DNA from: Planctomycetales bacterium 10988
GTDB lineage: Bacteria; Planctomycetota; Planctomycetia; Pirellulales; Pb10988
Length of the DNA stretch: 64,000 nucleotides
Reading direction: 5' to 3'
Assembly: GCA_009664345.1 (NCBI GenBank)
Contig: CP043547.1
Coordinates: forward strand, 2,446,709-2,510,708
Part shown: piece by piece, positions 28,700-36,787 of the stretch
How positions within the stretch are numbered: the stretch's first letter is position 1
Layout: the number at the start of each line of letters is the position of its first letter
Program-made: the position numbers and the translations under genes
The notes under the pieces: model-generated
What the model was told of the DNA's origin: nothing
Databases searched by the model: none
The model's input: the letters and a program-made list of their open reading frames with translations, nothing else

Positions 28700-30052
28700 A
28701 TGTCGATTCAGCATTCCTATCCATGGCTTGTTTTTTTACTTCTTGGATTGATCCTCTCAGGATGTTCCTCGTATTCGCCGGAAGACGAAAGTGCGGACTA
28801 CCCGAACCGGCCTATCGAGGTGGTGGTCCCTTTTGCAGCCGGCGGAGGGACGGACACGTTTGCCCGGATTATTAAAAAGGCGATCGACGATCAAAACCTC
28901 TTGCCGCAACCTTTGGTGATTGTCAATCGAGACGGAGCCGGGGCCACGATCGGCAGTCGTGCGGTGAAGAACGCTCCGCCCGATGGCTACACCGTTCTCA
29001 TTCTACACGATGCCATTTTTACGGCAAAATATTATGGAAAAGTCAACTTCGGCCCGGAAGCCTTTGAAGCCGTGGCCGGAACCGGCGAAGGGGCACCGCT
29101 CTTGGTAGCCGGACCGGAGGTCGACTTTGACAACTTGGAAGAGCTGATCGCGTTTGCCAAGGAGAAACCGGAAGAAGCGACCTTCGCAGTGAACTTAGGA
29201 GCTTCAAGCCACTTCGTCGCCCTGGCGATTGAAAAGGCCCTCGGCGTTCAATTCCGCATGGTGCAAACAGGCAGCGGGGCCAAACGCTTCGCCCATCTGA
29301 CCGGGGGGCACGCGGCTTTGTCGATCTTTACGCCGGCGGAATTTTTGCAATTTCGCGATGCCGGCTTGAAGGCGATTGTCTGCTGCGGAGAAGAACGCCA
29401 CCCTGCTCTTCCCGAAGTCCCCACGGCGACGGAACTCGGCTACGATGTCATCGGCAGTAATATGTATTATTGGTGGGTGCCGAAGGGGACGCCGCCTGCC
29501 CGCGTCGAGGTGCTTGCCAAGGCCCTCAAAGCTGCGATGGAGACCGATTACGTCATTCAAAAGATGGAAGAAATTCAAAGCGAAACAACTTATCTGTCAG
29601 GGGATTCCCTTCAACAAAAGTTGACCAAAATCGATCAACGTACCGCCGCCATCCAACCCCGCAAAATCATGGACCTGTCCTTTTTTCCGTGGACGCTTCT
29701 TTCATTGACCGTAGCATTTGCCGGACTTGTTTATGGCCAAACTTGGTTTGAAAAGAAACAACCTACCGAAGTTCAGCAACTTCATGAAACTCATCCCGAA
29801 GCGGAACTCCCTACGAACCGAATCGATCTTGCTATTTTTTCACTTCTCTGGGTGATCCTCTACATTCTTGTTCTTCAATGGGAAGTGATCGATTTCCGCT
29901 TGGCTACGATCGGTTTTATTGTTGCTTGTGGAGGAACATTGTTAAGAAAGCACCGAAGTGCTTGGCTTTGGCTCTGCCTGGTAGCCGTTCTCTTCGGACT
30001 TGGTCTCCACTATATCTTTACTTCTCTCTTCTGGATTGACTTGCCTTCCTAA
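28700..30052 (+). CDS. TctC-TctB fusion: tripartite tricarboxylate transporter binding protein with membrane subunit
   Basis: 450 residues from ATG 28700, chosen because it begins the signal sequence; a GTG at 28607 is open in frame. LILSGCSS is a lipobox with Cys22. Residues about 30-320 are a TctC/Bug solute-binding domain, starting YPNRPIEVVVPFAAGGGTDTFARII and including NRDGAGATIGSRAVKNAPPDGYT. A membrane segment lies near 331-350. From about 372 there are three or four hydrophobic segments resembling the small subunit TctB (IDLAIFSLLWVILYILVLQ through HYIFTSLFWIDLPS). In usual tctCBA operons these are separate genes. No tctA follows; the next 650 bases lack a gene. It should bind a carboxylate and pair with a TctA encoded elsewhere. 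Confidence 0.85.
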   Translation: MSIQHSYPWLVFLLLGLILSGCSSYSPEDESADYPNRPIEVVVPFAAGGGTDTFARIIKKAIDDQNLLPQPLVIVNRDGAGATIGSRAVKNAPPDGYTVLILHDAIFTAKYYGKVNFGPEAFEAVAGTGEGAPLLVAGPEVDFDNLEELIAFAKEKPEEATFAVNLGASSHFVALAIEKALGVQFRMVQTGSGAKRFAHLTGGHAALSIFTPAEFLQFRDAGLKAIVCCGEERHPALPEVPTATELGYDVIGSNMYYWWVPKGTPPARVEVLAKALKAAMETDYVIQKMEEIQSETTYLSGDSLQQKLTKIDQRTAAIQPRKIMDLSFFPWTLLSLTVAFAGLVYGQTWFEKKQPTEVQQLHETHPEAELPTNRIDLAIFSLLWVILYILVLQWEVIDFRLATIGFIVACGGTLLRKHRSAWLWLCLVAVLFGLGLHYIFTSLFWIDLPS

Positions 30053-30263
30053 ACTTCTTTATTTAATCGTTTATCAGAGTTATTTCACTCGCCGCATTTT
30101 AACAATTAAAATAATCAATTCGATTAAACAAATAAAAGTTTTTACAATTATCTTATCAACAAACTCACCTGAAAGCCCCGTCTTTACTATTGGTCCAAAA
30201 AAATCATCATTCCTGAAGACATTTCCTATTCCTTCCTTCCTCAAATAGACGAATGGAAGAGAT

Positions 30264-30295
30264 AGCCTCAAGAATTCATGGCAGGGCTTGAGGCT
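30264..30295 (+). terminator. Candidate terminator downstream of the TctC-TctB gene
   Basis: AGCCTCAAG at 30264-30272 pairs with CTTGAGGCT at 30287-30295. Only GTTTG follows, and it lies 210 bases past the stop codon, so the call is tentative. Confidence 0.35.
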
Positions 30296-30336
30296 GTTTG
30301 CAATCTTTAGAGAAATTATCCATGAGGGATAAGACG

Positions 30337-30410
30337 TTAGAGCCCGTGATCAAAACCTGACAGAAACGGAGATACACTTAGAAAGTGACTCTCAAGCACC
30401 TGTTGATCAC
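30337..30410 (+). repeat. Dispersed hairpin repeat, module 1, copy 1
   Basis: TTAGAGCCCGTGATCAAAA at its left end and TGTTGATCAC at its right end correspond to the ends of the copy at 33429-33506 in the same orientation. The interior is diverged. The continuing ACAAACTCT after the right end is also shared. Confidence 0.5.
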
Positions 30411-30470
30411 AAACTCTAAAAACTCTGACAATGGCATCAATGACCAAGCTAGTTCATAAACAGCTGAATA

Positions 30471-30536
30471 CCGATGATCAAAACCTGACAGAATACACAT
30501 AGGCCTTTGAAACAGAAACTGTCAGAAAACTTTTGA
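30471..30536 (+). repeat. Partial second copy of the hairpin repeat
   Basis: Carries the same 18 bases gatcaaaacctgacagaa (30476-30493) as 30348-30365 and ends in an ACTTTTGACGA block like the right end of module 1. Confidence 0.4.
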
Positions 30537-30711
30537 CGATCTCTTAAAAGATGCCACTCAGAGAAGAAAACAATTAAGGAAATCCTCTGCTGAGCAATCA
30601 GAACATAATCTCCTAACAAGGTTGATGATGAAACCTTGGTAACAACCGATGGTTATGTTCCGATCCACTCCTTGCTACGAATTCAATAAAATAAGTTTCA
30701 TGGGGGGACAC

Positions 30712-32064
30712 ATGAAATACTCACCTAAAGTTTTATTTGCAACGTTTATTGCCGCAAACATGGGGTTCGCCAACCTCGCTGTTGCTCAATATCCTTGTCC
30801 GACTTGTCCAACTTGCCCGCCAAATGTTCCATCGTATCCCGGTTATACGGAAGTCATGCCTTCGACGCCGCTTCCAACTCCACCGGAACCCATGGAAGTA
30901 GAAACGGAAGAAACGACTGAAATCCCCCCTGCTCCGGAAGTTGGAACCTTTACACCACCTCCAATGCCGGCCCCTTCGACTCCGATACAACAAGTGACCA
31001 CCACGGCTTCGAGCCAAACGACTTTACTCCCTAACACCTTTGGGGATATTTTTGACACTGGTACTTATTTATTTAATGGAGCCACGATTGTCACCAGTCC
31101 TGGCGGCGGCGGGGTTGTCGGGCGAAACAAAATTAGTGAAGCCAGTAATCCGATTCCTCGTGATCGCTTCTTCTTTAATTTTGATTACTTTTCCGAGACA
31201 CAGCTTTCCCCGGAAGACCCTTGGGTAGCTCGATTTAGTCCTGGGCTCGAACGGACCATCCTTTGTGGTGCTGCCTCGATTGAAGCCCGACTTCCTTTTG
31301 CAGCTACCTTTGATGCCGACTTCAGTACCACCACCGCTGATGATCGTGACTTTGAATTGGGGAATCTTCAATTCATTTTTAAAGGCATTCTTTATAATGA
31401 AGAAGGTTTTTACTTCACTGGTGGAACCGGTCTTGTTTTACCAACCGCATCGGATGCGGATCTATTTGATCCTTTCACTGGCGAACAACTGTTAACGATC
31501 GAAAATGAAAGTGTTTTGCTGGAACCTTATTTAGCAATTGTCATGTTGCCTACCGATCGTACTTTTGTACAACTTTGGACACAAGCTAGTTTTGATGTTC
31601 GAGGAAGTGAAGTCTTTGCAAGTGAACCTATGATTGGAACGCCTCTGACAAGTTTCAATGAAATTGGTCGCCTTCAATCAGCCAACTTACTTCAATTTGA
31701 TGTGCAAGTAGGTTATTGGTTGATGGAACAATCGAACTGTCGTTGTAAGCGAGGTCTTTTCGATATTGATGGTCTCGCGGTCTTTGCCGAATATCACTAC
31801 AACACAACGATAGGAACTCCTGATTTCATCGGTTCTCCCGGTTCTGCCAGCACGTTGGTAAGTACTTCTGGAAGCATTGACGAAATGAACCTCACTTTAG
31901 GCGGAACCGCCTTAATCGGGGATCGCTCTTCGCTTGCTTTAGGGGTGGTTTTACCTTTGAAAGGTGGAGACGACGAACGGTTTGATTATCAACTCGGCGT
32001 TCGCTACAACCTTTACTTCGGAGATTCCGTTCGTCAACGCAACCGCACTGTCAATATGTTTTAA
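30712..32064 (+). CDS. Secreted protein with Cys/Pro-rich start and likely beta-barrel
   Basis: 450 residues from ATG 30712, just after a GGGGGG stretch; an upstream in-frame ATG at 30649 is less likely. A signal peptide ends near AVAQ. The mature N-terminus has a CPTCPTCPP motif, then a Pro, Thr and Glu-rich linker to about residue 110. The remainder has alternating hydrophobic strands with aromatic residues and turns (FFFNFDYFSETQ, LGNLQFIFKGILYNEEGFYFTGGTGLVLPT, LTLGGTALIGDRSSLALGVVLPL, FDYQLGVRYNLYFG). This suggests an outer-membrane beta-barrel of a type frequent in planctomycetes. It is noticeably more AT-rich than flanking genes. A strong terminator follows. Confidence 0.78.
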   Translation: MKYSPKVLFATFIAANMGFANLAVAQYPCPTCPTCPPNVPSYPGYTEVMPSTPLPTPPEPMEVETEETTEIPPAPEVGTFTPPPMPAPSTPIQQVTTTASSQTTLLPNTFGDIFDTGTYLFNGATIVTSPGGGGVVGRNKISEASNPIPRDRFFFNFDYFSETQLSPEDPWVARFSPGLERTILCGAASIEARLPFAATFDADFSTTTADDRDFELGNLQFIFKGILYNEEGFYFTGGTGLVLPTASDADLFDPFTGEQLLTIENESVLLEPYLAIVMLPTDRTFVQLWTQASFDVRGSEVFASEPMIGTPLTSFNEIGRLQSANLLQFDVQVGYWLMEQSNCRCKRGLFDIDGLAVFAEYHYNTTIGTPDFIGSPGSASTLVSTSGSIDEMNLTLGGTALIGDRSSLALGVVLPLKGGDDERFDYQLGVRYNLYFGDSVRQRNRTVNMF

Positions 32065-32088
32065 GAACCAAATCTGACAGCTAACATA

Positions 32089-32127
32089 AAACCAGGGAAT
32101 CGCTCATCATGAACGATTCCCTGGTTT
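32089..32127. terminator. Bidirectional intrinsic terminator
   Basis: AAACCAGGGAATCG at 32089-32102 pairs perfectly over 14 bases with CGATTCCCTGGTTT at 32114-32127, with T-rich sequence after it on plus. It separates two converging genes. Confidence 0.92.
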
Positions 32128-32153
32128 CTTTTCTAGAACGATCTCACACCAAG

Positions 32154-33122
32154 CTAAGCAGTTTTCTTCAGTTTAAGTTCATCTACAAACTGCTCGGTGA
32201 TTTTATCGATTTGTTGTTGTAAATCTCGATATCGGAGTTCTTGTTGAGTGACATGCTTTTCTAAATCAACAACTTGCTTTTCTAAATGTTCATTTTCAAA
32301 GCGAAGCTTTTCTAGTTCTAAGCTGGCCTCGAACAACGCCTCCGAATGCCTTTCTAATAATTCATCTAGTCGCAGATTGCTTTCAAAAAAAGATTGTAGT
32401 CTTTTAAGAATCGACTCGATTTGATCGAAATCAGTGGGCAGGCAAATTCCTAACTGACTAAAATACAGAGAGTAATGCAAATCTCGTAAATAGAGATAAG
32501 AAGTGTTCTGAAGAGAGAGATTCAAGGACTCTTCATCTGCTTGATTAAATTCTCGGGTTCGAAAATCTTTTGACGGCTCCGTGTAGAGCATAATACGACG
32601 TTTGGACAGTTGTTCTATTTGCTGAAGAACCTCACCACTCAGTTCTTCTTGAAGTGGAAGAAATGGCAGATCCACTAAAATTGAATGAGATAGATTTTGT
32701 TCTTCAAACACCTCTCTTGTAAAGGCTTCTTCATCAAAAGGAGATAGTTCCGGCAGAGGACTTATATATTCCTTTTCATGACTGGAAGCCTTTTGTCTAG
32801 ATCGAATTTCTTGTTGAAAATCGGCGATCCATTCTTTGGAATAGTTAGGAAGCCAAACTTTCTTTAGCCGTGGTTGTGATCCCCAGTAAGCCGCGGTCAC
32901 CCCTTGAACGTATGGAGAGGTTAAGTCAACTACTGCATCTATATTAAACACCTCAATCAGTAGTCCACGCAAGAAGATATCAACTGGCTCTATTTTGAGT
33001 TGTTCCCACTCTCCACTATTGAATTGTTTCTTGGAACAACTGGCTAGATAATGTTCGACAATCTGGTATTCACTCCAAATTGTTTTTTGATTCCAACCAA
33101 GATTATCTCGTTGATCTGACAT
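32154..33122 (-). CDS. Coiled-coil protein, unrecognised
   Basis: 322 residues, no signal peptide. Residues 1-215 form a globular part with alternating strands and helices (IDAVVDLTSPYVQG, KVWLPNYSKEWIADFQQEI, HSILVDLPFLPLQEELSGEVLQQIEQL), possibly a Rossmann-like fold. Residues about 235-315 are a long coiled coil (LRLDELLERHSEALFEASL and following heptads). No family was recognised. The gene is AT-rich and lies upstream of nothing on its strand except the terminator. Its nearest neighbours are the glycosyltransferase block, so a role in surface glycan assembly is possible but is inference from position only. Confidence 0.65.
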   Translation of the reverse strand: MSDQRDNLGWNQKTIWSEYQIVEHYLASCSKKQFNSGEWEQLKIEPVDIFLRGLLIEVFNIDAVVDLTSPYVQGVTAAYWGSQPRLKKVWLPNYSKEWIADFQQEIRSRQKASSHEKEYISPLPELSPFDEEAFTREVFEEQNLSHSILVDLPFLPLQEELSGEVLQQIEQLSKRRIMLYTEPSKDFRTREFNQADEESLNLSLQNTSYLYLRDLHYSLYFSQLGICLPTDFDQIESILKRLQSFFESNLRLDELLERHSEALFEASLELEKLRFENEHLEKQVVDLEKHVTQQELRYRDLQQQIDKITEQFVDELKLKKTA

Positions 33123-33428
33123 GGTTTACCCATTCACAATCAATAAAAAGAACAAAGAAAACATATCCCTTCTTGAGTAGAGTGGATACGATCTTCTTTC
33201 GATGTGATTTCATTCTCCGTACAGATTAGTACTATCCCTAACCAAGAATTACCGGCTAGGGTTACCTCTAAACTGTAAACTTTGAATGGAATAGAAATGA
33301 GACTTTTTGAGCTTATGGTTAAAGCTTTTTTTGATAAACACTTATAACAAATGTTTATCTGTAACTTCCGAGCTTGACCGCTAGCTCTGAGAGATGATGT
33401 CGCGAAATGTATTTCTTTCCTACAAGAT

Positions 33429-33506
33429 TTAGAGCCAGTGGTCAAAGCACTTCAGCAACAGAGGTAAACACCTGGAAAAGGTGACTTCCAATTTACTTTT
33501 GACCAC
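33429..33506 (+). repeat. Dispersed hairpin repeat, module 1, copy 2
   Basis: The ends form an inverted repeat: GTGGTCAAAG near 33438 with CTTTTGACCAC at 33496-33506, and an inner CACCT/AGGTG stem. The reverse complement aligns with 37175-37250 at about 80% identity by eye, so the two copies are in inverted orientation 3.7 kb apart. Confidence 0.65.
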
Positions 33507-33603
33507 AAACTCTGAGAAGCTCCGCCAAAACTGATTTCAATATATCACAAACACTCAAATGCAAGAGTTGTTGTACTGAATTGAGAGGTTTTGTCCGCGC
33601 CAC
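33503..33603 (+). repeat. Dispersed repeat, module 2, directly joined to module 1
   Basis: Matches 22941-23040 across about 100 bases at 70-75% identity. Joined end to end with module 1, showing that the two modules can form one element of about 175 bases. Confidence 0.6.
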
Positions 33604-33618
33604 TTAGAAACTTTCCAA

Positions 33619-34524
33619 CTACACACTTCCAATCGCTGGATGATACACAAGGTGATTGGATTGATGTTTCATTAATGCCCTTAATTTTTCTTGATCAAAC
33701 TTTCGATACATCGCTTCAATCTCTGGGCCATGATTTTGAGCAATGAGAGAATTTTTTAGACGAAAGTAACAACCGAGAACAACAGGTACAAAAAGTACTT
33801 TTCGACCTTGACTAATAAAAGAAAGCCACAGTTCCCAGTCCGCTAATGCGGGATGCTCTTGATCATAACCACCATGATCGAGCAACTGTTGCCGATCGAA
33901 TAGTGCCATCGCATCGACATAGTTCCCTTGAAAAATTTTATTTTGAATAGCCTCTGCACTGAGAAATTGCTTGACGGATGACTGCAAGGAAGAAGAGGAA
34001 TAGAGAAGCAAATTACCAAAGACAGCAGCCCCTTCATTCTCGCGCATCGCCTGATAGTGAATCGGCAAATTTTCAGGAACGACCAAGTTGTCCGAATCTA
34101 GAAAAAGAATCCCTCGAAAGAGAGCAAGTTTTAATCCTTTATTTCTCGATTGCGTTAATCCCAAATTCTTTTCATTATAAATAACTTTTAGTTGATCTTG
34201 ATAATATAATGCTTCGAGTTGTCGCAGAAGATTTCGTGTTCCATCACGAGAGCAATTGTCCAAGACGATCACTTCGCCTTTGTAACCTTCTTGTTGAAGG
34301 GCCTTCACAGCTTGGATCGCCGATCGCACCGCACGTGCGATTGTCAGTTCATGATTCCACACAGGAATGATGATCGAAACACCTTCTTGCACTCGGTTCC
34401 CTCTAAATTTTATTATTTCGCGGAGTGAAACTTCTGATTTTAATCGTAAACACTTAGTTCTGTGATTTAAGCGACTGACCTTCTCGGAGTTGAAGAGGCG
34501 GAAGTATAATAATTTTCTATCCAA
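33619..34524 (-). CDS. Family 2 glycosyltransferase
   Basis: 301 residues. The GT-A fold begins at about residue 49 with VSIIIPVWNHELTIARAVRSA, followed by VIVLDNCSRDGTRNLL. The metal and nucleotide-binding DSD lies in GILFLDSDNLVVPENL, and a later acceptor-side motif is ALADWELWLSFISQG. There are no membrane segments, so it is cytoplasmic and should add a sugar to a lipid or protein acceptor for surface glycan. The first 48 residues overlap the end of the upstream gene by 58 bases, so either the overlap is real and coupled or the start is further in. AT-rich compared with the rest of the window. Confidence 0.88.
   Translation of the reverse strand: MDRKLLYFRLFNSEKVSRLNHRTKCLRLKSEVSLREIIKFRGNRVQEGVSIIIPVWNHELTIARAVRSAIQAVKALQQEGYKGEVIVLDNCSRDGTRNLLRQLEALYYQDQLKVIYNEKNLGLTQSRNKGLKLALFRGILFLDSDNLVVPENLPIHYQAMRENEGAAVFGNLLLYSSSSLQSSVKQFLSAEAIQNKIFQGNYVDAMALFDRQQLLDHGGYDQEHPALADWELWLSFISQGRKVLFVPVVLGCYFRLKNSLIAQNHGPEIEAMYRKFDQEKLRALMKHQSNHLVYHPAIGSV
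33791..33802. repeat. AAAAGTACTTTT palindrome, copy 4 (inside a gene)
   Basis: The same 12-base palindrome as the intergenic copies, here within the coding sequence of the glycosyltransferase, where it encodes part of KVLFVP. Confidence 0.5.
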
Positions 34525-35468
34525 TCCGCCAAGGTAATTTTTAATGGCAGCAATGAGTGTCCTAAGTTATGGATTTTTTTTCGACACTCTAAATCGGATT
34601 GAGAATCTTTATTGATTAAATCTTCCCTGCCGCAATTTAAAAAGTGAAGCGGAGAGGCATTTTCCTCGTTGCATTCGGTAGTTCTTGGTGTTGATGTGAT
34701 GAACCGAGGCAAACAATCCGCATGGAAACAAAGCTGTAACCATTTATAGTCCGGAGTCGAGGCACTCTCTTCCGTTGCTTGAACCAATATTTGAGATTTT
34801 TCTAAGATCGATAAATAATCGCGATCGGCAATTCTCGGCTGGCTAATTTCCGAGGATTGAAATAAGATAATTCCCTTTGCGTCATAGTTCATGACCAACC
34901 ACGCCGCTAATTCACATTGCCGGGGAGTTTGTTTTCCTAACATCACCCAAGGGACGGGACGATCCGCAGGCGCAAGCGATGTCTTTAGCGGTTGTAGTTG
35001 ATGATTTTTTAAGCCCACTTCACAAAAATGATATCGTATTCCCGAGTCCTCAGCCCACATCTTCTTTTGATTGACTAAGCCAAGGTCTAGATAATCTTTT
35101 ATTTTTAACTCAGCTCCAAAACTACAATTGAGTTGACAATCTTCTCGCCGCACTTCTCCTGTTCCGACCATGACAACTTTTGTCATATTCTTCAATACAT
35201 CTCGAAGCAGTTTTTCCGCCCAACTCCGTCTGTTTCGATTGCGATCCAAAGAGCAAATCATGGAATAGGGTGAGAAACACAAACAGAGATCGTATTTCGC
35301 TGTTCGATAGGTACGCAGCGTCGCCACATCGATTTTACAGTCGATATCGGTAAGTACTTCATAGATATCTTCCGCCAATTCAATCGTACGCGTGTGTTGC
35401 TCATCAGGAATCAAACAAAGAATCCTCATTTGCTTCAATTTCGCACGAATAAGCTTGGAAGATGTCAT
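34467..35468 (-). CDS. Unrecognised protein, possibly glycosyltransferase-like
   Basis: 333 residues from the ATG at 35468; an ATG at 35429 (MRILCLIPDEQHTR) is a good alternative start. The N-terminal strand MRILCLIPD, the segment AKYDLCLCFSPYS and the C-terminal GHSLLPLKITLADWIENYY have the rhythm of a two-lobed GT-B or CgeB-like protein, but no signature residues could be confirmed. It overlaps the downstream GT2 gene by 58 bases, implying one transcript. AT-rich like its neighbours. I treat the function as unknown with a glycan context. Confidence 0.6.
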   Translation of the reverse strand: MTSSKLIRAKLKQMRILCLIPDEQHTRTIELAEDIYEVLTDIDCKIDVATLRTYRTAKYDLCLCFSPYSMICSLDRNRNRRSWAEKLLRDVLKNMTKVVMVGTGEVRREDCQLNCSFGAELKIKDYLDLGLVNQKKMWAEDSGIRYHFCEVGLKNHQLQPLKTSLAPADRPVPWVMLGKQTPRQCELAAWLVMNYDAKGIILFQSSEISQPRIADRDYLSILEKSQILVQATEESASTPDYKWLQLCFHADCLPRFITSTPRTTECNEENASPLHFLNCGREDLINKDSQSDLECRKKIHNLGHSLLPLKITLADWIENYYTSASSTPRRSVA

Positions 35469-35929
35469 CTAGTCAGGACTCTTTCTATTTAACACCTAAG
35501 CTCTCAGGCCTTGCTTTCGAAATAATGGCCTTCGAGTCTCTTTCATAAGGGCAGTATAAATAGTAGAAATTTGTCCCGAGTGTCAAGAGGAATCTTTCCT
35601 AAACCTTTTGTATTTTGGATGCGCTAACCAAGATTTGAATTCCGTAGGATTCTTTATCTTCGGGGGCTTTGTAGTTCGCCTCTTTTTCCCGGAGTTCCTA
35701 AATTTAAATGAACTCTACACAGAAGTAATTCTCAATATCCTAGCCTGTGAAGTTTTGAACTTCATTCTTTCTTCATCTTGATTGGTTTCTGAATGGTCGA
35801 AGATAGGAGAGCGCGAATTGGCTGGCCGGTAGAAGTGAACACGGTAGAGGGTTTGTTATTGACTCCTCTACCGTGTTTATTTAGAAGGCTGACGGAAACT
35901 CCGTATACACTTTGTTTCATTATTAATGT
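35469..35929. other. Intergenic region with one hairpin
   Basis: About 460 bases between two same-strand genes. The only clear element is the 13-base hairpin at 35838-35877. The region upstream of 35468 should hold the promoter of the two-gene glycan unit. No gene recognised. Confidence 0.4.
35838..35877. terminator. Hairpin, probable terminator of the TPR gene
   Basis: AACACGGTAGAGG at 35838-35850 pairs with CCTCTACCGTGTT at 35865-35877 over 13 bases. It lies about 50 bases past the stop of the minus-strand TPR gene, but the T-rich side is better on plus, so efficiency on minus is uncertain. Confidence 0.55.
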
Positions 35930-36787
35930 TTAATTGTCAAAGCCAGGCAAGTTAAAGTCGAAGCTAGGCTCTTCGAAGGTTGGAAGGCTGTTATCGTCTT
36001 CCATTTTTTCTTTCTCCTCCTCTTCGATTTCTTCCTCGGTGTCTGTTGGCTCTCGCATTTGTGGAACGGCTTCCTCTGCGACTTGTCGCTCTTCCAATTC
36101 CATTTCGAGTTCGTCGAGGGCCTGCGTTTCTGGATTGAGCGGCGAAAGTTCACTATCGGCGGGGCTTGCAAGTGGCTGTGAGGCAATCGGATTGCGAGGC
36201 TCGACCGGAGCCATGGGAACAATTTCCAAAACATCGCCCGGCGTATCTCCAAAGAGGTCAACTCGAGGGTTGATAATTTCCGATCGATCCAGCTCTTCCA
36301 TTCTTCCTCGAAGAACGGTCACTTGTTGATCCACTTCGTCCAGCAGCTTCTGCTCTTCCGCGATGGCTTCTTGCTGAGAACGAATCGCTCGGACTTTCGC
36401 TTCGGCACGAAATTTCTCCAGCTCAACCCGAGGCATTCCCTGCACGCGTTCCAAGGATCGGTCGACCGCGTAGATAATTCCGGCATTGGCGGCTTCCAAT
36501 TCAGCGGCTTCTTCAAAGTTTTCTCTGGCTAAATCTTCATCGCCTTGCATCCAATAGATCACGCCACGGTAATAAAAAGGGCGAGGATCAAGCGTACCCA
36601 TGTCGATCGCTTCGTCGATCAAGGAGATTGCCTCTCCAAGATCATTCTGATGAAAGGCATGAATCCCTTTGCCATAGATCGTTTGAGGGTCGAGCAGTTG
36701 AGCATCGGAGGGGCTCACGAAGACCGCCAATGTACAACAACCGATGAGTTTGCAAAGAACCGAAGTGATGGATTTGGATTGAAACAT
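35930..36787 (-). CDS. Secreted TPR-like protein with acidic tail
   Basis: 285 residues; AGGGAG lies before the ATG. A signal peptide ends near SPSDAQ. Residues about 35-105 contain two to three TPR units (GIHAFHQNDLGEAISLIDEAIDMG, PFYYRGVIYWMQGDEDLARENFEEAAELE). A coiled-coil stretch follows at about 115-170 (EKFRAEAKVRAIRSQQEAIAEEQKLLDEVDQ). The last 80 residues are Glu and Pro-rich, ending in a run of acidic residues and LPGFDN. It is probably a periplasmic scaffold protein. No specific family was recognised. Confidence 0.75.
   Translation of the reverse strand: MFQSKSITSVLCKLIGCCTLAVFVSPSDAQLLDPQTIYGKGIHAFHQNDLGEAISLIDEAIDMGTLDPRPFYYRGVIYWMQGDEDLARENFEEAAELEAANAGIIYAVDRSLERVQGMPRVELEKFRAEAKVRAIRSQQEAIAEEQKLLDEVDQQVTVLRGRMEELDRSEIINPRVDLFGDTPGDVLEIVPMAPVEPRNPIASQPLASPADSELSPLNPETQALDELEMELEERQVAEEAVPQMREPTDTEEEIEEEEKEKMEDDNSLPTFEEPSFDFNLPGFDN

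Larger units (their letters stand above)
30053..30711. other. Intergenic region with hairpin repeats
   Basis: About 660 AT-rich bases without a convincing gene. It contains a candidate terminator at 30264-30295, a copy of the dispersed hairpin repeat at 30337-30410, and a partial second copy from 30471. The last 170 bases lead to the gene at 30712. Confidence 0.5.
33123..33618. other. Intergenic region with a composite repeat
   Basis: About 500 bases. From 33429 to 33603 it holds a composite of module 1 and module 2 of the dispersed repeat. The 101-codon minus frame at 33140-33445 overlaps the repeat and has no protein-like character, so no gene is called. Confidence 0.5.

Noticed and set aside
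30337-30536. Two identical 18-base repeats suggesting a CRISPR array
   Set aside because: Only two units occur, 128 bases apart, with imperfect surrounding homology and no cas genes. They belong to the hairpin repeat.
33140-33445. 101-codon minus-strand frame
   Set aside because: It overlaps the dispersed repeat, has irregular composition with scattered Cys and Lys, and no ribosome site or family.
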